Source of the DNA: a virus
Reading direction: 5' to 3' (one strand)
DNA length: 64,000 bases
Virus record (IMG/VR): IMGVR_UViG_3300049043_000133
Span: 28,659 to 92,658 of that record
This document shows, piece by piece, positions 9,208 to 17,412 of this stretch (positions are counted from its first letter, which is position 1; each line of letters opens with the position of its first letter). The translations under genes and the position numbers were made by a program. The notes beneath the pieces were generated by a model. That model searched no databases, was not told the DNA's origin, and saw only the letters and a list, made by a program, of their open reading frames with translations.

Positions 9208-9954
9208 ATGACACGTATTGCTCTTTGTTATTCGGGTAGACCTAGAAGTATTTTAGAGTGCTTTGACAATCATAAAGAACATTTTAGATTGGGACAAGAT
9301 AACGTTGATGTCTTTGCCCATCTTTGGTTTGATGATGATTTGGTAGGATCGCAATTTAGATCTGATGTTGGACAGGGAACTTGGCCAGATTCTTCTGTTA
9401 AAGAATGGATAGAAGAAAACTGGAAACCTAAAAAAATAGTATATGAAAAACCGAAATCTTTTGAATCTTTGTTTGAGCAAAGTTGGAATCCGCAGTGGCC
9501 GTTCGCACATCCAAAAGACAATCAAATTTCCATGTTTTATGGAATTGAAAAGGTAATGAATCTTAAAAAAGAATACGAACAAGAAAATGGTTTTAAATAC
9601 GACTATGTTGTACGTATGAGAACCGACCTAACATTCTTACAATCACCTGGCGAATTTGAAACTTATAATCAGGATAATCTTCATGTCTTTAATGTTATTC
9701 CCGGTATAGATTGGATCGAAACTAAAGTTAAAGACTTTGCAATTCTTGATATTGTTGCTTGGGGAGGATCTGAAGTTATGGATAAGTATGGATTCGCATA
9801 TTCTAATTTGGAAACAATTATCAATTCTGGATGTCCAACCTTTACACCAGATGCAATTTTGGGGTATAATGCTGTTAAAGTAAACAATTTAAACGTTCAG
9901 AAACATCCTTGGAAGTTTAAAATTTTTGTGGGAAATTCGATTTATCAAAATTAA
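9208..9954 (+). CDS. conserved hypothetical, possible glycosyltransferase
   Basis: A 248-residue protein that I do not recognise firmly. It begins RIALCYSGRPRSILECFDNH and has a YDYVVRMRTDLTF segment near residue 130, resembling phage proteins of glycan loci where an arginine and aspartate pair (RxRxD) follows a beta strand. A C-terminal TPDAILGYNAV segment is consistent with a GT-A-like acceptor loop. The placement between GDPD-like and NAD synthetase genes supports a glycan role. No membrane segment is visible. Confidence 0.45.
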   Translation: MTRIALCYSGRPRSILECFDNHKEHFRLGQDNVDVFAHLWFDDDLVGSQFRSDVGQGTWPDSSVKEWIEENWKPKKIVYEKPKSFESLFEQSWNPQWPFAHPKDNQISMFYGIEKVMNLKKEYEQENGFKYDYVVRMRTDLTFLQSPGEFETYNQDNLHVFNVIPGIDWIETKVKDFAILDIVAWGGSEVMDKYGFAYSNLETIINSGCPTFTPDAILGYNAVKVNNLNVQKHPWKFKIFVGNSIYQN

Positions 9955-9956
9955 TT

Positions 9957-10700
9957 ATGAACAGAATAACTGATTACACAAATTTAAAAAATAGAATAGT
10001 ATCTTGGTTGGGTGATTATGTTGTAGAAAATCCGTCAATCAAATCCTTTGTGGTTGGAGTATCAGGTGGAATTGATTCTGCAGTAGTTTCTACTCTTGCA
10101 GCATCAACTGGGTTACCAACCTATGTATTGGGAATGCCCATACATCAAAATTCAGAACAAGAGGATTTATCTGATTCGCATTTAGAGTGGTTGCAAACCA
10201 ACTTTGATAACGTAATCGTACAAAAATATAATTTGACTGATGTATTTGAAACATTCAAATGCACTATGAAAGAATTTGGATCTGATAATCACGCTCTTGC
10301 TAATAGTCGTTCCCGTCTCAGAATGGTAACTCTTTATCAAGTTGCTGGTTCTGTTGGTGGATTGGTCGTGGGAACTGGTAATAAAGTAGAAGATTATGGT
10401 GTAGGATTTTATACTAAATATGGTGACGGTGGGGTTGATATTGCCCCCATTGCAGATCTCTACAAGACTGAAGTGTGGGAACTTGGAAAATTCTTGGGTA
10501 TTGATTCAAGAATTGTCAATGCTAAACCAACCGATGGTCTTTGGGATGATGGAAGAACCGATGAAGATCAACTCGGTGCTTCATATACTGAACTTGAAGA
10601 AGCTATGGAAACGGGATCTGGTCCAGGTCTTGACTCTCTGATTAAGTTTAGTAAAATGAATCAGCATAAAATGAACCCCATTCCTACATTCAAACTATGA
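9957..10700 (+). CDS. nadE: NAD synthetase
   Basis: A 247-residue ammonia-dependent-type NAD+ synthase. The PP-loop SGGIDSAVV near residue 41, NSRSRLRMVTLYQVA, VVGTGNKVEDYGVGF and the later KPTDGLWDDGRTDEDQLG are family hallmarks. The reaction is ATP-dependent amidation of deamido-NAD. There is no glutaminase domain, so free ammonia is the nitrogen source. It may sustain the NAD pool for the adjacent UDP-glucose dehydrogenase and epimerase, or act on a related carboxylate in sugar modification, since NadE-like enzymes in glycan loci are sometimes recruited for amidation. Confidence 0.9.
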   Translation: MNRITDYTNLKNRIVSWLGDYVVENPSIKSFVVGVSGGIDSAVVSTLAASTGLPTYVLGMPIHQNSEQEDLSDSHLEWLQTNFDNVIVQKYNLTDVFETFKCTMKEFGSDNHALANSRSRLRMVTLYQVAGSVGGLVVGTGNKVEDYGVGFYTKYGDGGVDIAPIADLYKTEVWELGKFLGIDSRIVNAKPTDGLWDDGRTDEDQLGASYTELEEAMETGSGPGLDSLIKFSKMNQHKMNPIPTFKL

Positions 10701-11854
10701 AAATTGGCGTAATCGGTGCTGGAAGACTTGGTATTTGTTTCGCTCTTCTTTGCGAAGCAGCAGGATACAATGTTCTTGTTTCGGACATTAGAGAAGACTA
10801 TGTAAATCAGTTGAATCAAGGAAAAATTGATACAAATGAACCTGAAGTAGATACGTTATTACGTGCAGCAACTAATTTTAGGGCAACAACTAATAATAAA
10901 GAAGTTATTGAAGAGTGTGATTTAATTTATACTTTGGTTTCTACACCATCTCTTCCTGATGGATCTTATGATGTTTCTTCTGTTTGGGATGTTGTAAAGG
11001 ATTTTTCTAATATTACTAGTAAAAAATATTTTGTTGTTGGGTGCACAGTTAATCCTGGTGATTGTGAAGAGTTTAAAAAACAACTACCAAAGAACGTAAA
11101 GGTATTTTATAACCCAGAATTTATTGCTCAGGGCACTATCATCAACGACTTACGTAATGCTGATATGGTTTTACTTGGATATGATAATGAAATTGGAAGT
11201 GATAATCCTATCATTTCTGATATTCGTAAGTTATATACAAAAATTCAGACTAGCAGAGCAATAGTTTGTACAATGTCAACCACTGCTGCAGAAATTACAA
11301 AAATTGCAATCAACTGCTTTTTGACTACTAAAATTAGTTATGCCAATATGTTGGGCGATGTTTTATCGATGGCAGGATGTGGAGATGAGATAGTTGGTGT
11401 TCTTGGTGCAATTGGAGCAGATACGCGAATTGGTAGAAAATATTTGAATTATGGTCTAGGATATGGTGGTCCCTGTTTACCTAGAGATAATAGGGCTTTT
11501 GCTGCGTTTGCTAAAAAACTTGGGATGATTTATAATCTTGGATTTGTTGTAGACGGAATCAATAATGAACATGCAGAATTTGTTTGTAATTTTTATGAGA
11601 ATCTGAATAGTAAAAATATACCATTTTATTTTGATTATGTTACTTATAAGAAAGGAACTGATATTTTAACAGAGAGCCAGCAGTATCGTCTTTGCACAGA
11701 TTTGCTTGATCGCGGACATACTGTTTATATTCATAATGATAAGAGAGTGATTGATCAAATCTACGATACTCTCGTTACAAAATATGATTCTAGAGTTAGA
11801 TTTGTTGATAATAAAGAAAATATAACTGAACCAATTTTTGTGGTAAATTTATGA
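10697..11854 (+). CDS. UDP-glucose/GDP-mannose dehydrogenase family protein
   Basis: A 385-residue protein. The N-terminal dinucleotide fold has GVIGAGRLGICFALL. FYNPEFIAQGTIINDL near residue 140 matches the conserved NPEF(L/I)xEG segment, and NYGLGYGGPCLPRDNRAF near residue 250 holds the catalytic cysteine (GGPCLPRD). These enzymes oxidise a UDP- or GDP-sugar twice to the uronic acid using NAD. The length is slightly short of the usual 430 residues. It overlaps nadE and the fucosyltransferase-like gene by four bases each. Confidence 0.9.
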   Translation: MKIGVIGAGRLGICFALLCEAAGYNVLVSDIREDYVNQLNQGKIDTNEPEVDTLLRAATNFRATTNNKEVIEECDLIYTLVSTPSLPDGSYDVSSVWDVVKDFSNITSKKYFVVGCTVNPGDCEEFKKQLPKNVKVFYNPEFIAQGTIINDLRNADMVLLGYDNEIGSDNPIISDIRKLYTKIQTSRAIVCTMSTTAAEITKIAINCFLTTKISYANMLGDVLSMAGCGDEIVGVLGAIGADTRIGRKYLNYGLGYGGPCLPRDNRAFAAFAKKLGMIYNLGFVVDGINNEHAEFVCNFYENLNSKNIPFYFDYVTYKKGTDILTESQQYRLCTDLLDRGHTVYIHNDKRVIDQIYDTLVTKYDSRVRFVDNKENITEPIFVVNL

Positions 11855-12720
11855 TTGGATATAATCGTTTAGGAACTAATGGACGTTTGGGAAACCAGAT
11901 GTTTCAATATGCAGCACTAAGAGGAATTGCTGCGAATAATAATTTAGATTGGTGCATTCCCCCAGAAGACACGCCAACCTATGCCAACTATGGTCTCTTT
12001 GATGCCTTCAAACTTAAAAACTTAAAACACACTGGACTTATTGATGGTCCAACACACGATGAACCTGGATTTGATTTTGATGAGAAACTTTTCAATAATT
12101 GTCCAGACAATATAAACATTGATGGGTATCGTCAGACTGAAAAATACTTTAAGAATATTGAAAAATCAATCCGCGAAGACTATGAGTTCAAAGATGAAAT
12201 CTATGAACCCTGCAAGGAGTTTATGGAACAGTTCAACGGGAATATTGCTCTGCTTCATATTCGTAGAGGAGACAATGTAGGTCGTCCTGATTGGTATCCA
12301 ATTCCTACCATTGATCATTATGAGTATCTTCTTGATAAACATTTTTCAGATAATCAACCTATATTGATTTGTTCTGATGATCTTGATTGGGTAAGAGAGC
12401 AAAAACTTTTTGTTGGCGATAGATTCTATCTATCCGAAACTAGGATTTATTATCCAAAAGAAGTATTGAATGGTGCAGGACAAATGGAAAAATCTTTGGT
12501 TCCATTTTATGATCTATGTTTGATGACAATGTGCAGTGATGCAATCATTGCTAATAGTTCATTGTCTTGGTGGGGTGCTTGGTTGCAAAAAAATCCTAAT
12601 AAAAAAGTGATCACACAGACACCTTGGTTTGGTGAAAAACTTTCTTTTAATAATCTTAAAGATTTAATCCCAGAATCTTGGATTGTTGAACCAATTCCAG
12701 AGGAAAGAATTCAAAGATGA
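11851..12720 (+). CDS. GT11-family alpha-1,2-fucosyltransferase-like
   Basis: A 289-residue protein with GRLGNQMFQYAALRGIA at the N-terminus, LLHIRRGDNVG near residue 139 (the HxRRGD donor-binding motif) and IIANSSLSWWGAWL near residue 235. These three motifs define GT11. The enzyme would add fucose, or a similar deoxy-sugar, from a GDP donor. A paralogue of the same family lies at 13520, separated by one gene, so the glycan probably holds two such linkages. Confidence 0.9.
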   Translation: MIGYNRLGTNGRLGNQMFQYAALRGIAANNNLDWCIPPEDTPTYANYGLFDAFKLKNLKHTGLIDGPTHDEPGFDFDEKLFNNCPDNINIDGYRQTEKYFKNIEKSIREDYEFKDEIYEPCKEFMEQFNGNIALLHIRRGDNVGRPDWYPIPTIDHYEYLLDKHFSDNQPILICSDDLDWVREQKLFVGDRFYLSETRIYYPKEVLNGAGQMEKSLVPFYDLCLMTMCSDAIIANSSLSWWGAWLQKNPNKKVITQTPWFGEKLSFNNLKDLIPESWIVEPIPEERIQR

Positions 12721-13523
12721 TGGACCTTACTTTTCTTATTCCAACCCAAATTGAAACAGAAGATAGATTAAGGAATATCATATCTTCTGTTTCTTATTTG
12801 TTAAGACATATTCCAGCAAAAGTAATTGTTAAGGAAGTTTCTAATCATCCTACATTTCAATTCAGAGCACTACCTGAAATTAGAAAGTATGTAAATACAG
12901 AAAACTTAACTTTTTTATATGAGCAAAGTAGTGAGCCTCTATTTTGTAAGAGTAAAGTTTTAAATGATTTAATCGTTGCTGCAGATACAAAAGTGGTGGC
13001 AAATTACGATGCAGATTGTATTCTCCCATTATCATCATACCACCAGGCATATGGTGCTATTAATGATGAACAAGCAGATGTAGTGTATCCATATGGTTGT
13101 GGTATTTATCAGTGGAGAGCAGAATATAATATGAGCATCTATGATGAGTTTGTAAATCAACTTGATATATCAATTTTAGATAAAAATAAAACATTATCAA
13201 ATTCTACAATTGGATGGACGCAGTTTATTAGTCGCCAAAAGTATATTGATTCTTATATGATGAATGAGAATTTTGTATCTTGGGGGTGTGAGGATGATGA
13301 ATTTTATTTTCGTATGAGCACTCTTGGAAATAGAATTGCAAGAATTGATAATTATGTTTATCATTTAGAACACGGTAGAACTCATAACTCTTGGTTCAGT
13401 AATCCAAATTTTAATAATAACTGGCAACTTTGGAATACTATTAAAACATTTGACAAGGAGCAACTTATACAGTATTATGAAAATCAGGACTATCTTAAAA
13501 TACGCAGAAAACAATTGAAATGA
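12717..13523 (+). CDS. GT2/galactosyltransferase-like protein
   Basis: A 268-residue GT-A-fold protein. LTFLIPTQIETEDRLRNI opens the nucleotide-binding strand, VVANYDADCILP near residue 97 supplies the DxD metal motif, and NFVSWGCEDDEFYFRMSTLG near residue 185 matches the galactosyltransferase C-terminal motif (WGxEDxEf). It sits between the two GT11 genes with four-base overlaps on both sides. Probable role: add a hexose or HexNAc to the same glycan. Confidence 0.8.
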   Translation: MMDLTFLIPTQIETEDRLRNIISSVSYLLRHIPAKVIVKEVSNHPTFQFRALPEIRKYVNTENLTFLYEQSSEPLFCKSKVLNDLIVAADTKVVANYDADCILPLSSYHQAYGAINDEQADVVYPYGCGIYQWRAEYNMSIYDEFVNQLDISILDKNKTLSNSTIGWTQFISRQKYIDSYMMNENFVSWGCEDDEFYFRMSTLGNRIARIDNYVYHLEHGRTHNSWFSNPNFNNNWQLWNTIKTFDKEQLIQYYENQDYLKIRRKQLK

Positions 13524-14332
13524 TAGGATTTAATGCCCTAGGTAGAATGGGACGTTTGGCAAACCAAATGTTTCAGTATGCATCCTTAAAAGGAATTGCA
13601 AGGAATGTTGGCGCAGATATTTGTATTCCAAATCATACTCAAGTAGTTGATGATGGAATTGGTAATATGTTGAGGACAGAATTGTTTGACTCTTTTGATC
13701 TTAACGTTAATATTGGTTTGTTGAATAATGGGCATTCGCCTACTGTTCAGGAAAGATATTTTCATTTTGATGAAGAACTTTTTACTCTATGTCCAGATCA
13801 CGTAAGTCTTCAAGGATATTTTCAAACGGAAAAATATTTTAAACACATTGAAGATGAGATCCGTGAAGACTTTGCATTTAAAGATGAAGTTCTAAACCCT
13901 TGTAGAGAAATGATTTCTTCTGTAGAAAATCCTATTGCTCTTCACGTTCGTCGAACTGATTACGTTAAGAATAGTGATAATCACCCACCGTGTTCAATAG
14001 AGTATTATCAAAAAGCACTTGAACATTTTGATGGTGATAGAAATGTAATTGTTTTTTCTGATGATCCTGCTTGGTGTAATGAACAAGAATTATTTGCAGA
14101 TGATCGTTTCTTGATTTCTGAAAATACTGATAATAGAGTTGATCTCTGTCTAATGTCTTTCTGCGATGATTTTATTATTGCCAACTCTACCTTTTCTTGG
14201 TGGGGAGCGTGGCTTTCCACTAATAAAGATAAAAAAGTTATTGCTCCTGTCCAATGGTTTGGAACTGGATATACAAAAGATCACGATACTAAAGATTTAA
14301 TTCCCAATGACTGGACAAGAATTACTGTTTGA
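13520..14332 (+). CDS. GT11-family alpha-1,2-fucosyltransferase-like (paralogue)
   Basis: A 270-residue protein with the same three GT11 motifs as the gene at 11851: GRLANQMFQYASLKGIA, ALHVRRTDYVKN and IIANSTFSWWGAWLS. RRTD replaces RRGD, a natural variant in the family. The similarity over the whole length indicates an old duplication followed by divergence. The two copies probably use the same donor but different acceptors. The gene overlaps the GT25-like gene by 26 bases. Confidence 0.9.
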   Translation: MIGFNALGRMGRLANQMFQYASLKGIARNVGADICIPNHTQVVDDGIGNMLRTELFDSFDLNVNIGLLNNGHSPTVQERYFHFDEELFTLCPDHVSLQGYFQTEKYFKHIEDEIREDFAFKDEVLNPCREMISSVENPIALHVRRTDYVKNSDNHPPCSIEYYQKALEHFDGDRNVIVFSDDPAWCNEQELFADDRFLISENTDNRVDLCLMSFCDDFIIANSTFSWWGAWLSTNKDKKVIAPVQWFGTGYTKDHDTKDLIPNDWTRITV

Positions 14333-15098
14333 TAAAAATAAATCATCCTTTAAACTTAAAGGCATTCCCCACATTTATTGGTTGAACCTTGATGCAGATA
14401 CTCATCGTCGTGAGTATATGGAAACCCAGTTCAAGTATTGGGAGATTGAAAATCATACCCGCATTTCTGGTTTTGATGGTAGAGAAGATGATGTATCTTC
14501 TCATTTAAAAGGTAGAATACCTGATAATGTAAGTCAGAACGAACTTGGATGTTGCATGTCTCATCTTAAGGCAATCAAACATTTTTACGAAAATAGTACA
14601 GATGATTATTGTTTAATACTTGAAGATGATGTAAATTTTGATATTGTAAGATATTGGAATTTTACTTGGACGGATTTTTTTGCTGAGGTTCCTTATGATT
14701 GGGACTGTGTACAGTTAACTACAATTTGTACGGGTGATATTCATGTTAAACTTCATTTAAAATTTATTAATGATTTTTCTGCGGCAATTTATCTTATTAG
14801 TAGACATCATGCTGCTAAAATGATGAGACATCATATTCGCGGTGATAAGTTTAAGTTGGATAATGGTGTAAAACCAAGAGCAGTCTCTGAAGATACTATT
14901 TTAGAAACTGGTAAAACTTATACTATTCCATTGTTCCTCTACAATTTGGAAATGGGATCTGCAATACATCCAGAACATCTTGGAATCTTTCATAAAGGAC
15001 CTCATGATGCTCTTTTGAATTATTGGCAGCAAACAGGTGCTCAAATTAATATCAAAGATTATATGAACTATGACCCTTATCTTAGGTCGAATAACTGA
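14307..15098 (+). CDS. GT25-family glycosyltransferase
   Basis: A 263-residue protein typical of LPS glycosyltransferase family 25. HIYWLNLDADTHRREYME is the family opening, GREDD follows, NELGCCMSHLKAIKHF is the conserved GCxxSH motif and DYCLILEDDVNFD supplies the EDD. It is the last gene of the glycan operon. Its start lies within the previous gene. No terminator hairpin follows; the next 120 bases hold promoters for the porin-like gene. Confidence 0.85.
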   Translation: MTGQELLFDKNKSSFKLKGIPHIYWLNLDADTHRREYMETQFKYWEIENHTRISGFDGREDDVSSHLKGRIPDNVSQNELGCCMSHLKAIKHFYENSTDDYCLILEDDVNFDIVRYWNFTWTDFFAEVPYDWDCVQLTTICTGDIHVKLHLKFINDFSAAIYLISRHHAAKMMRHHIRGDKFKLDNGVKPRAVSEDTILETGKTYTIPLFLYNLEMGSAIHPEHLGIFHKGPHDALLNYWQQTGAQINIKDYMNYDPYLRSNN

Positions 15099-15122
15099 AA
15101 ATACTGCTGCTCAGCAAACCTC

Positions 15123-15156
15123 TTGACACAGTAAAGGATATGCATTATACTAAATA
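15123..15156 (+). promoter_or_regulatory. sigma70-type promoter with overlapping late-promoter-like box
   Basis: TTGACA at 15123-15128, a 17-base spacer and TATACT at 15146-15151 form a near-consensus promoter for host RNA polymerase. CTAAATA at 15150-15156 overlaps the -10 and resembles the phage late box. It sits about 70 bases upstream of the SLH-porin start. Confidence 0.75.
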
Positions 15157-15222
15157 AGTACTTAAGAATTAAGTTATAATTCTTAACATTTAAATGTCGT
15201 TTAGTACTAAAACAAAAAATTT

Positions 15223-16089
15223 ATGATTACTCGTTCAATTCTTGCCACTAGTATTGCTGCTGTCTCTCTGACTGCCCCTGCTATGGCACAAGTCACCAGT
15301 GTTGCTCAACTGAAAGATGTGCAACCTACTGAGTGGTCCTATCAAGCTGTTTCTAATCTGATTTCACGTTACGGTTGTGTTGCTGGTTATCCCAACGGCA
15401 CTTTCCAACCTGGACAACCTGCAACTCGTGCTGAGCTTGCTGCTCTGACGAATGCTTGCCTTGATCGTATTAGTGAGTATCAAACTGCTGCTGATGCTGC
15501 TCTTGCTGCTGCTCTTCGTGCTCAGTTTGCCAAAGAGATTGGTGCTACCAATACTCGTGTAAGTGCTCTGGAAGTTGCTGCTGCTCAAAAAGCACAAGGC
15601 GTTGGTAACTATCTGGGTGCTGGGGTTCTTCTGAATCAGCAAGGTGTTGCTGGTAATGGTTTCAGTGCTCAGCAAACAATTTCTGGTGCAACCATTCAGG
15701 CTCGTTATGCAGTCAAAAACTTCACTAACCTGAATGCAGTTTCGGTTCGTCCTTATGCAAATCTTGTCGGCACTCCTGCTGGACAGGTTGGTGCTGGTGG
15801 TGGTGCTCTGGTTTCTTATGATTGGAGTATTTCCCGTGCTAAGAGTGGTGTAAGCCGTGCTAACGTCTACACTGGTGTTGGTTATCAAATTCCTTTTGTG
15901 AATAACACTGCTGCCAACTTCCAATCTGCTGTTGGCAATCGTGGACAAGTTGTGTTTGCTCTGGGTGTTGAGGGTCGTTTGACCAATTCTCTGGTTGGTT
16001 TTGCTGATCTGAAGTTCCCCACTACAAATGCTTCAAGCAATGGTAGTTACTCACCTGTCTTCACTACTGGACTTGGATTCAAGTTCTGA
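15223..16089 (+). CDS. SLH-domain outer-membrane porin-like protein
   Basis: A 288-residue secreted protein. Residues 1-22 are a clear signal peptide ending in APAMAQ. Residues 28-72 form one S-layer homology domain (VSNLISRYGCVAGYPNGTF then a PATRAELA motif). A short alanine-rich coiled coil follows (about 88-118). The rest is Gly/Ser/Thr-rich with alternating beta strands and ends in GLGFKF, the terminal-phenylalanine signal of outer-membrane barrels. This is the layout of cyanobacterial Som-type porins but much shorter (host forms are about 500 residues). It has its own strong promoter and terminator. A role in altering host outer-membrane permeability or blocking superinfection is inferred. 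Confidence 0.8.
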   Translation: MITRSILATSIAAVSLTAPAMAQVTSVAQLKDVQPTEWSYQAVSNLISRYGCVAGYPNGTFQPGQPATRAELAALTNACLDRISEYQTAADAALAAALRAQFAKEIGATNTRVSALEVAAAQKAQGVGNYLGAGVLLNQQGVAGNGFSAQQTISGATIQARYAVKNFTNLNAVSVRPYANLVGTPAGQVGAGGGALVSYDWSISRAKSGVSRANVYTGVGYQIPFVNNTAANFQSAVGNRGQVVFALGVEGRLTNSLVGFADLKFPTTNASSNGSYSPVFTTGLGFKF

Positions 16090-16113
16090 TAACATACTCA
16101 CATTATGAGTGCA

Positions 16114-16141
16114 ATCACCCCAGAAAGGGGTGATTTTTTTT
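16114..16141 (+). terminator. rho-independent terminator after the porin-like gene
   Basis: A perfect 8-bp stem ATCACCCC/GGGGTGAT with a five-base loop, followed by a run of Ts. It ends the single-gene transcript and lies just before the hli promoter. Confidence 0.9.
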
Positions 16142-16161
16142 GAGATAAAGACATTGAGGGC

Positions 16162-16190
16162 TTGACACCTCTTTATTTTTCCTATATAAT
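16162..16190 (+). promoter_or_regulatory. consensus sigma70 promoter for the hli operon
   Basis: TTGACA at 16162-16167, a spacer of exactly 17 bases and TATAAT at 16185-16190. Both hexamers are perfect. It lies about 27 bases upstream of the first hli start, so the leader is short. Confidence 0.9.
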
Positions 16191-16216
16191 TCTGTTATAA
16201 ATCTTTACAAAAGACA

Positions 16217-16426
16217 ATGACTGTTACAACTAATGAGCGTGGGCAACAAAATATGTTTGCCAAAGAACCTCAAATGTATATTTCTCAAACTGATGCAGAA
16301 CGTTATGCTCTTCAAACTCATGCAGAACGTGCTGAACTTTTGAATGGACGCACTGCAATGCTTGGATTTGTTGCAGCACTTATTTCTTATGCATTTACTG
16401 GACACCTTTTCTTTGGTGTAATCTGA
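16217..16426 (+). CDS. hli: high-light-inducible protein (Hli)
   Basis: A 69-residue single-helix chlorophyll-binding protein. The C-terminal half has AERAELLNGRTAMLGFVAALISYAFTG, with the conserved ExxNGRxAMxGF signature of the LHC/Hlip family on a transmembrane helix. The N-terminus is a soluble extension. Hli proteins bind chlorophyll and carotenoids and protect photosystem II during light stress. In cyanophages they are expressed with psbA to keep photosynthesis running. The stop overlaps the next small gene (TGATG). Confidence 0.93.
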   Translation: MTVTTNERGQQNMFAKEPQMYISQTDAERYALQTHAERAELLNGRTAMLGFVAALISYAFTGHLFFGVI

Positions 16427-16512
16427 TGTCTGAAGTAATCTTTACTGTTACCAGTGTTGCTTTTTTTGTGCTTCTTGCACATTCTGTAAACAAACTTTCT
16501 GAAACTTACTAA
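16426..16512 (+). CDS. tiny single-span membrane protein between two hli genes
   Basis: A 28-residue reading frame, MSEVIFTVTSVAFFVLLA followed by a short polar tail. One hydrophobic helix covers about residues 5-19. The start overlaps the hli stop by one base and the stop is followed at once by an AAGGAG ribosome site for the second hli. The size, membrane span and linkage resemble small photosystem or cytochrome b6f subunits, but I cannot match it to a named one. It is too short to be certain. Confidence 0.55.
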   Translation: MSEVIFTVTSVAFFVLLAHSVNKLSETY

Positions 16513-16523
16513 GGAGAAAACAA

Positions 16524-16631
16524 ATGAACGAACGCGCAGAACGTATTAATGGTTGGTTTGCTATGATTGGAATTATGGCAGCAATGGGTGCCTATGCCCT
16601 GACAGGACAAATCATTCCTGGTGTATGGTGA
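16524..16631 (+). CDS. hli: short high-light-inducible protein (Hli)
   Basis: A 35-residue minimal Hlip: NERAERINGWFAMIGIMAAM and then YALTGQIIPGVW. The ERxNGxxAMxG signature matches the LHC chlorophyll-binding helix. A strong Shine-Dalgarno AAGGAG lies eight bases upstream. It is the second hli of the operon and is followed directly by a terminator. Confidence 0.9.
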   Translation: MNERAERINGWFAMIGIMAAMGAYALTGQIIPGVW

Positions 16632-16651
16632 TTTTAATTTAATAGATTGTT

Positions 16652-16679
16652 AAAGGAGGGATAAAACCCTCCTTTTTTT
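16652..16679 (+). terminator. rho-independent terminator of the hli operon
   Basis: AAAGGAGGG paired with CCCTCCTTT across a six-base A-rich loop, followed by a run of Ts. Confidence 0.92.
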
Positions 16680-16688
16680 ATAAATATA

Positions 16689-17412
16689 ATGCAAAGATGT
16701 TTCAAATATATGTTAGTAGATTTACACAATTTCTTTAAGCATTATGATGAAAAAAATCCAAAGCACGTTGCTGCTGTGGAAAAATTTGAAAAGGATTTGC
16801 TTCTAAAAGCACAAGACTTAATTCAAGACGAAGCAGAATGGGTTAAGGTTTTTAGAGCAAAACCAGAAGCACCCAAATCAAATATTCTTGATGTTCCTTT
16901 CTTTCCTCAGACAGATAATTACAGAGATGCTAGCCGCACTTGTAATTCATCTTCTTGTGCTATGTGTTTTAGAATACTTTAAACCAGGCACACTTAAAGG
17001 AGCAAAGGGAGATGATGCCTATGTTCAAAAAGTTTTCTCAATTGGTGATACAACAGATCACGTTGTTCAAACCCGTGCTCTGGCGTCTTATGGTATTCAG
17101 TCACACTTTAGTTACGGGTTATCTTTTGCTGACCTTGATCGTGAGCTTGCTGCTGGGAAGCCAGTGGTTATTGGTATTCTCCACCGTGGTCCTTTATCTG
17201 CTCCTACTGGTGGGCACATGGTTGTAGTCATCGCCAAGACATCTTCTGGTGATTATGTTGTTAATGACCCCTATGGTAGCCTTAATGATGGTTATACTGG
17301 TGCTGTAACAAATGGAAAAGGTGCCGTATATAAACGTGGAGATCTTGCTCGTAGATGGTGTCCAAATGGAAATGATGGATGGGGAAGAATCTTTGATGTA
17401 AAAAACTCATGA
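16689..17412 (+). CDS. C39-like papain-fold peptidase (frameshifted)
   Basis: About 240 residues once one base is removed. The first 60 residues are helical and charged. The catalytic domain begins at ILDVPFFPQTDNY, with the nucleophile cysteine in RTCNSSSCAM, the histidine in TGGHMVVVIA and an aspartate in VVNDPYG, the order expected for Peptidase_C39_2. The frame breaks near 16967-16970 in a TTTT run; deleting one T joins SCAMC to LEYFKPGTLKGAKG. The next gene is the lysozyme, overlapping by four bases, so the pair looks like a lysis or cell-wall module. Alternatively it processes a virion protein. Confidence 0.75.

Noticed and set aside
15364-15948. A 194-residue minus-strand reading frame inside the porin gene
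   Set aside because: It is the mirror of the repeat-rich plus-strand gene, has Ser/Thr-rich low-complexity sequence and no ribosome site.
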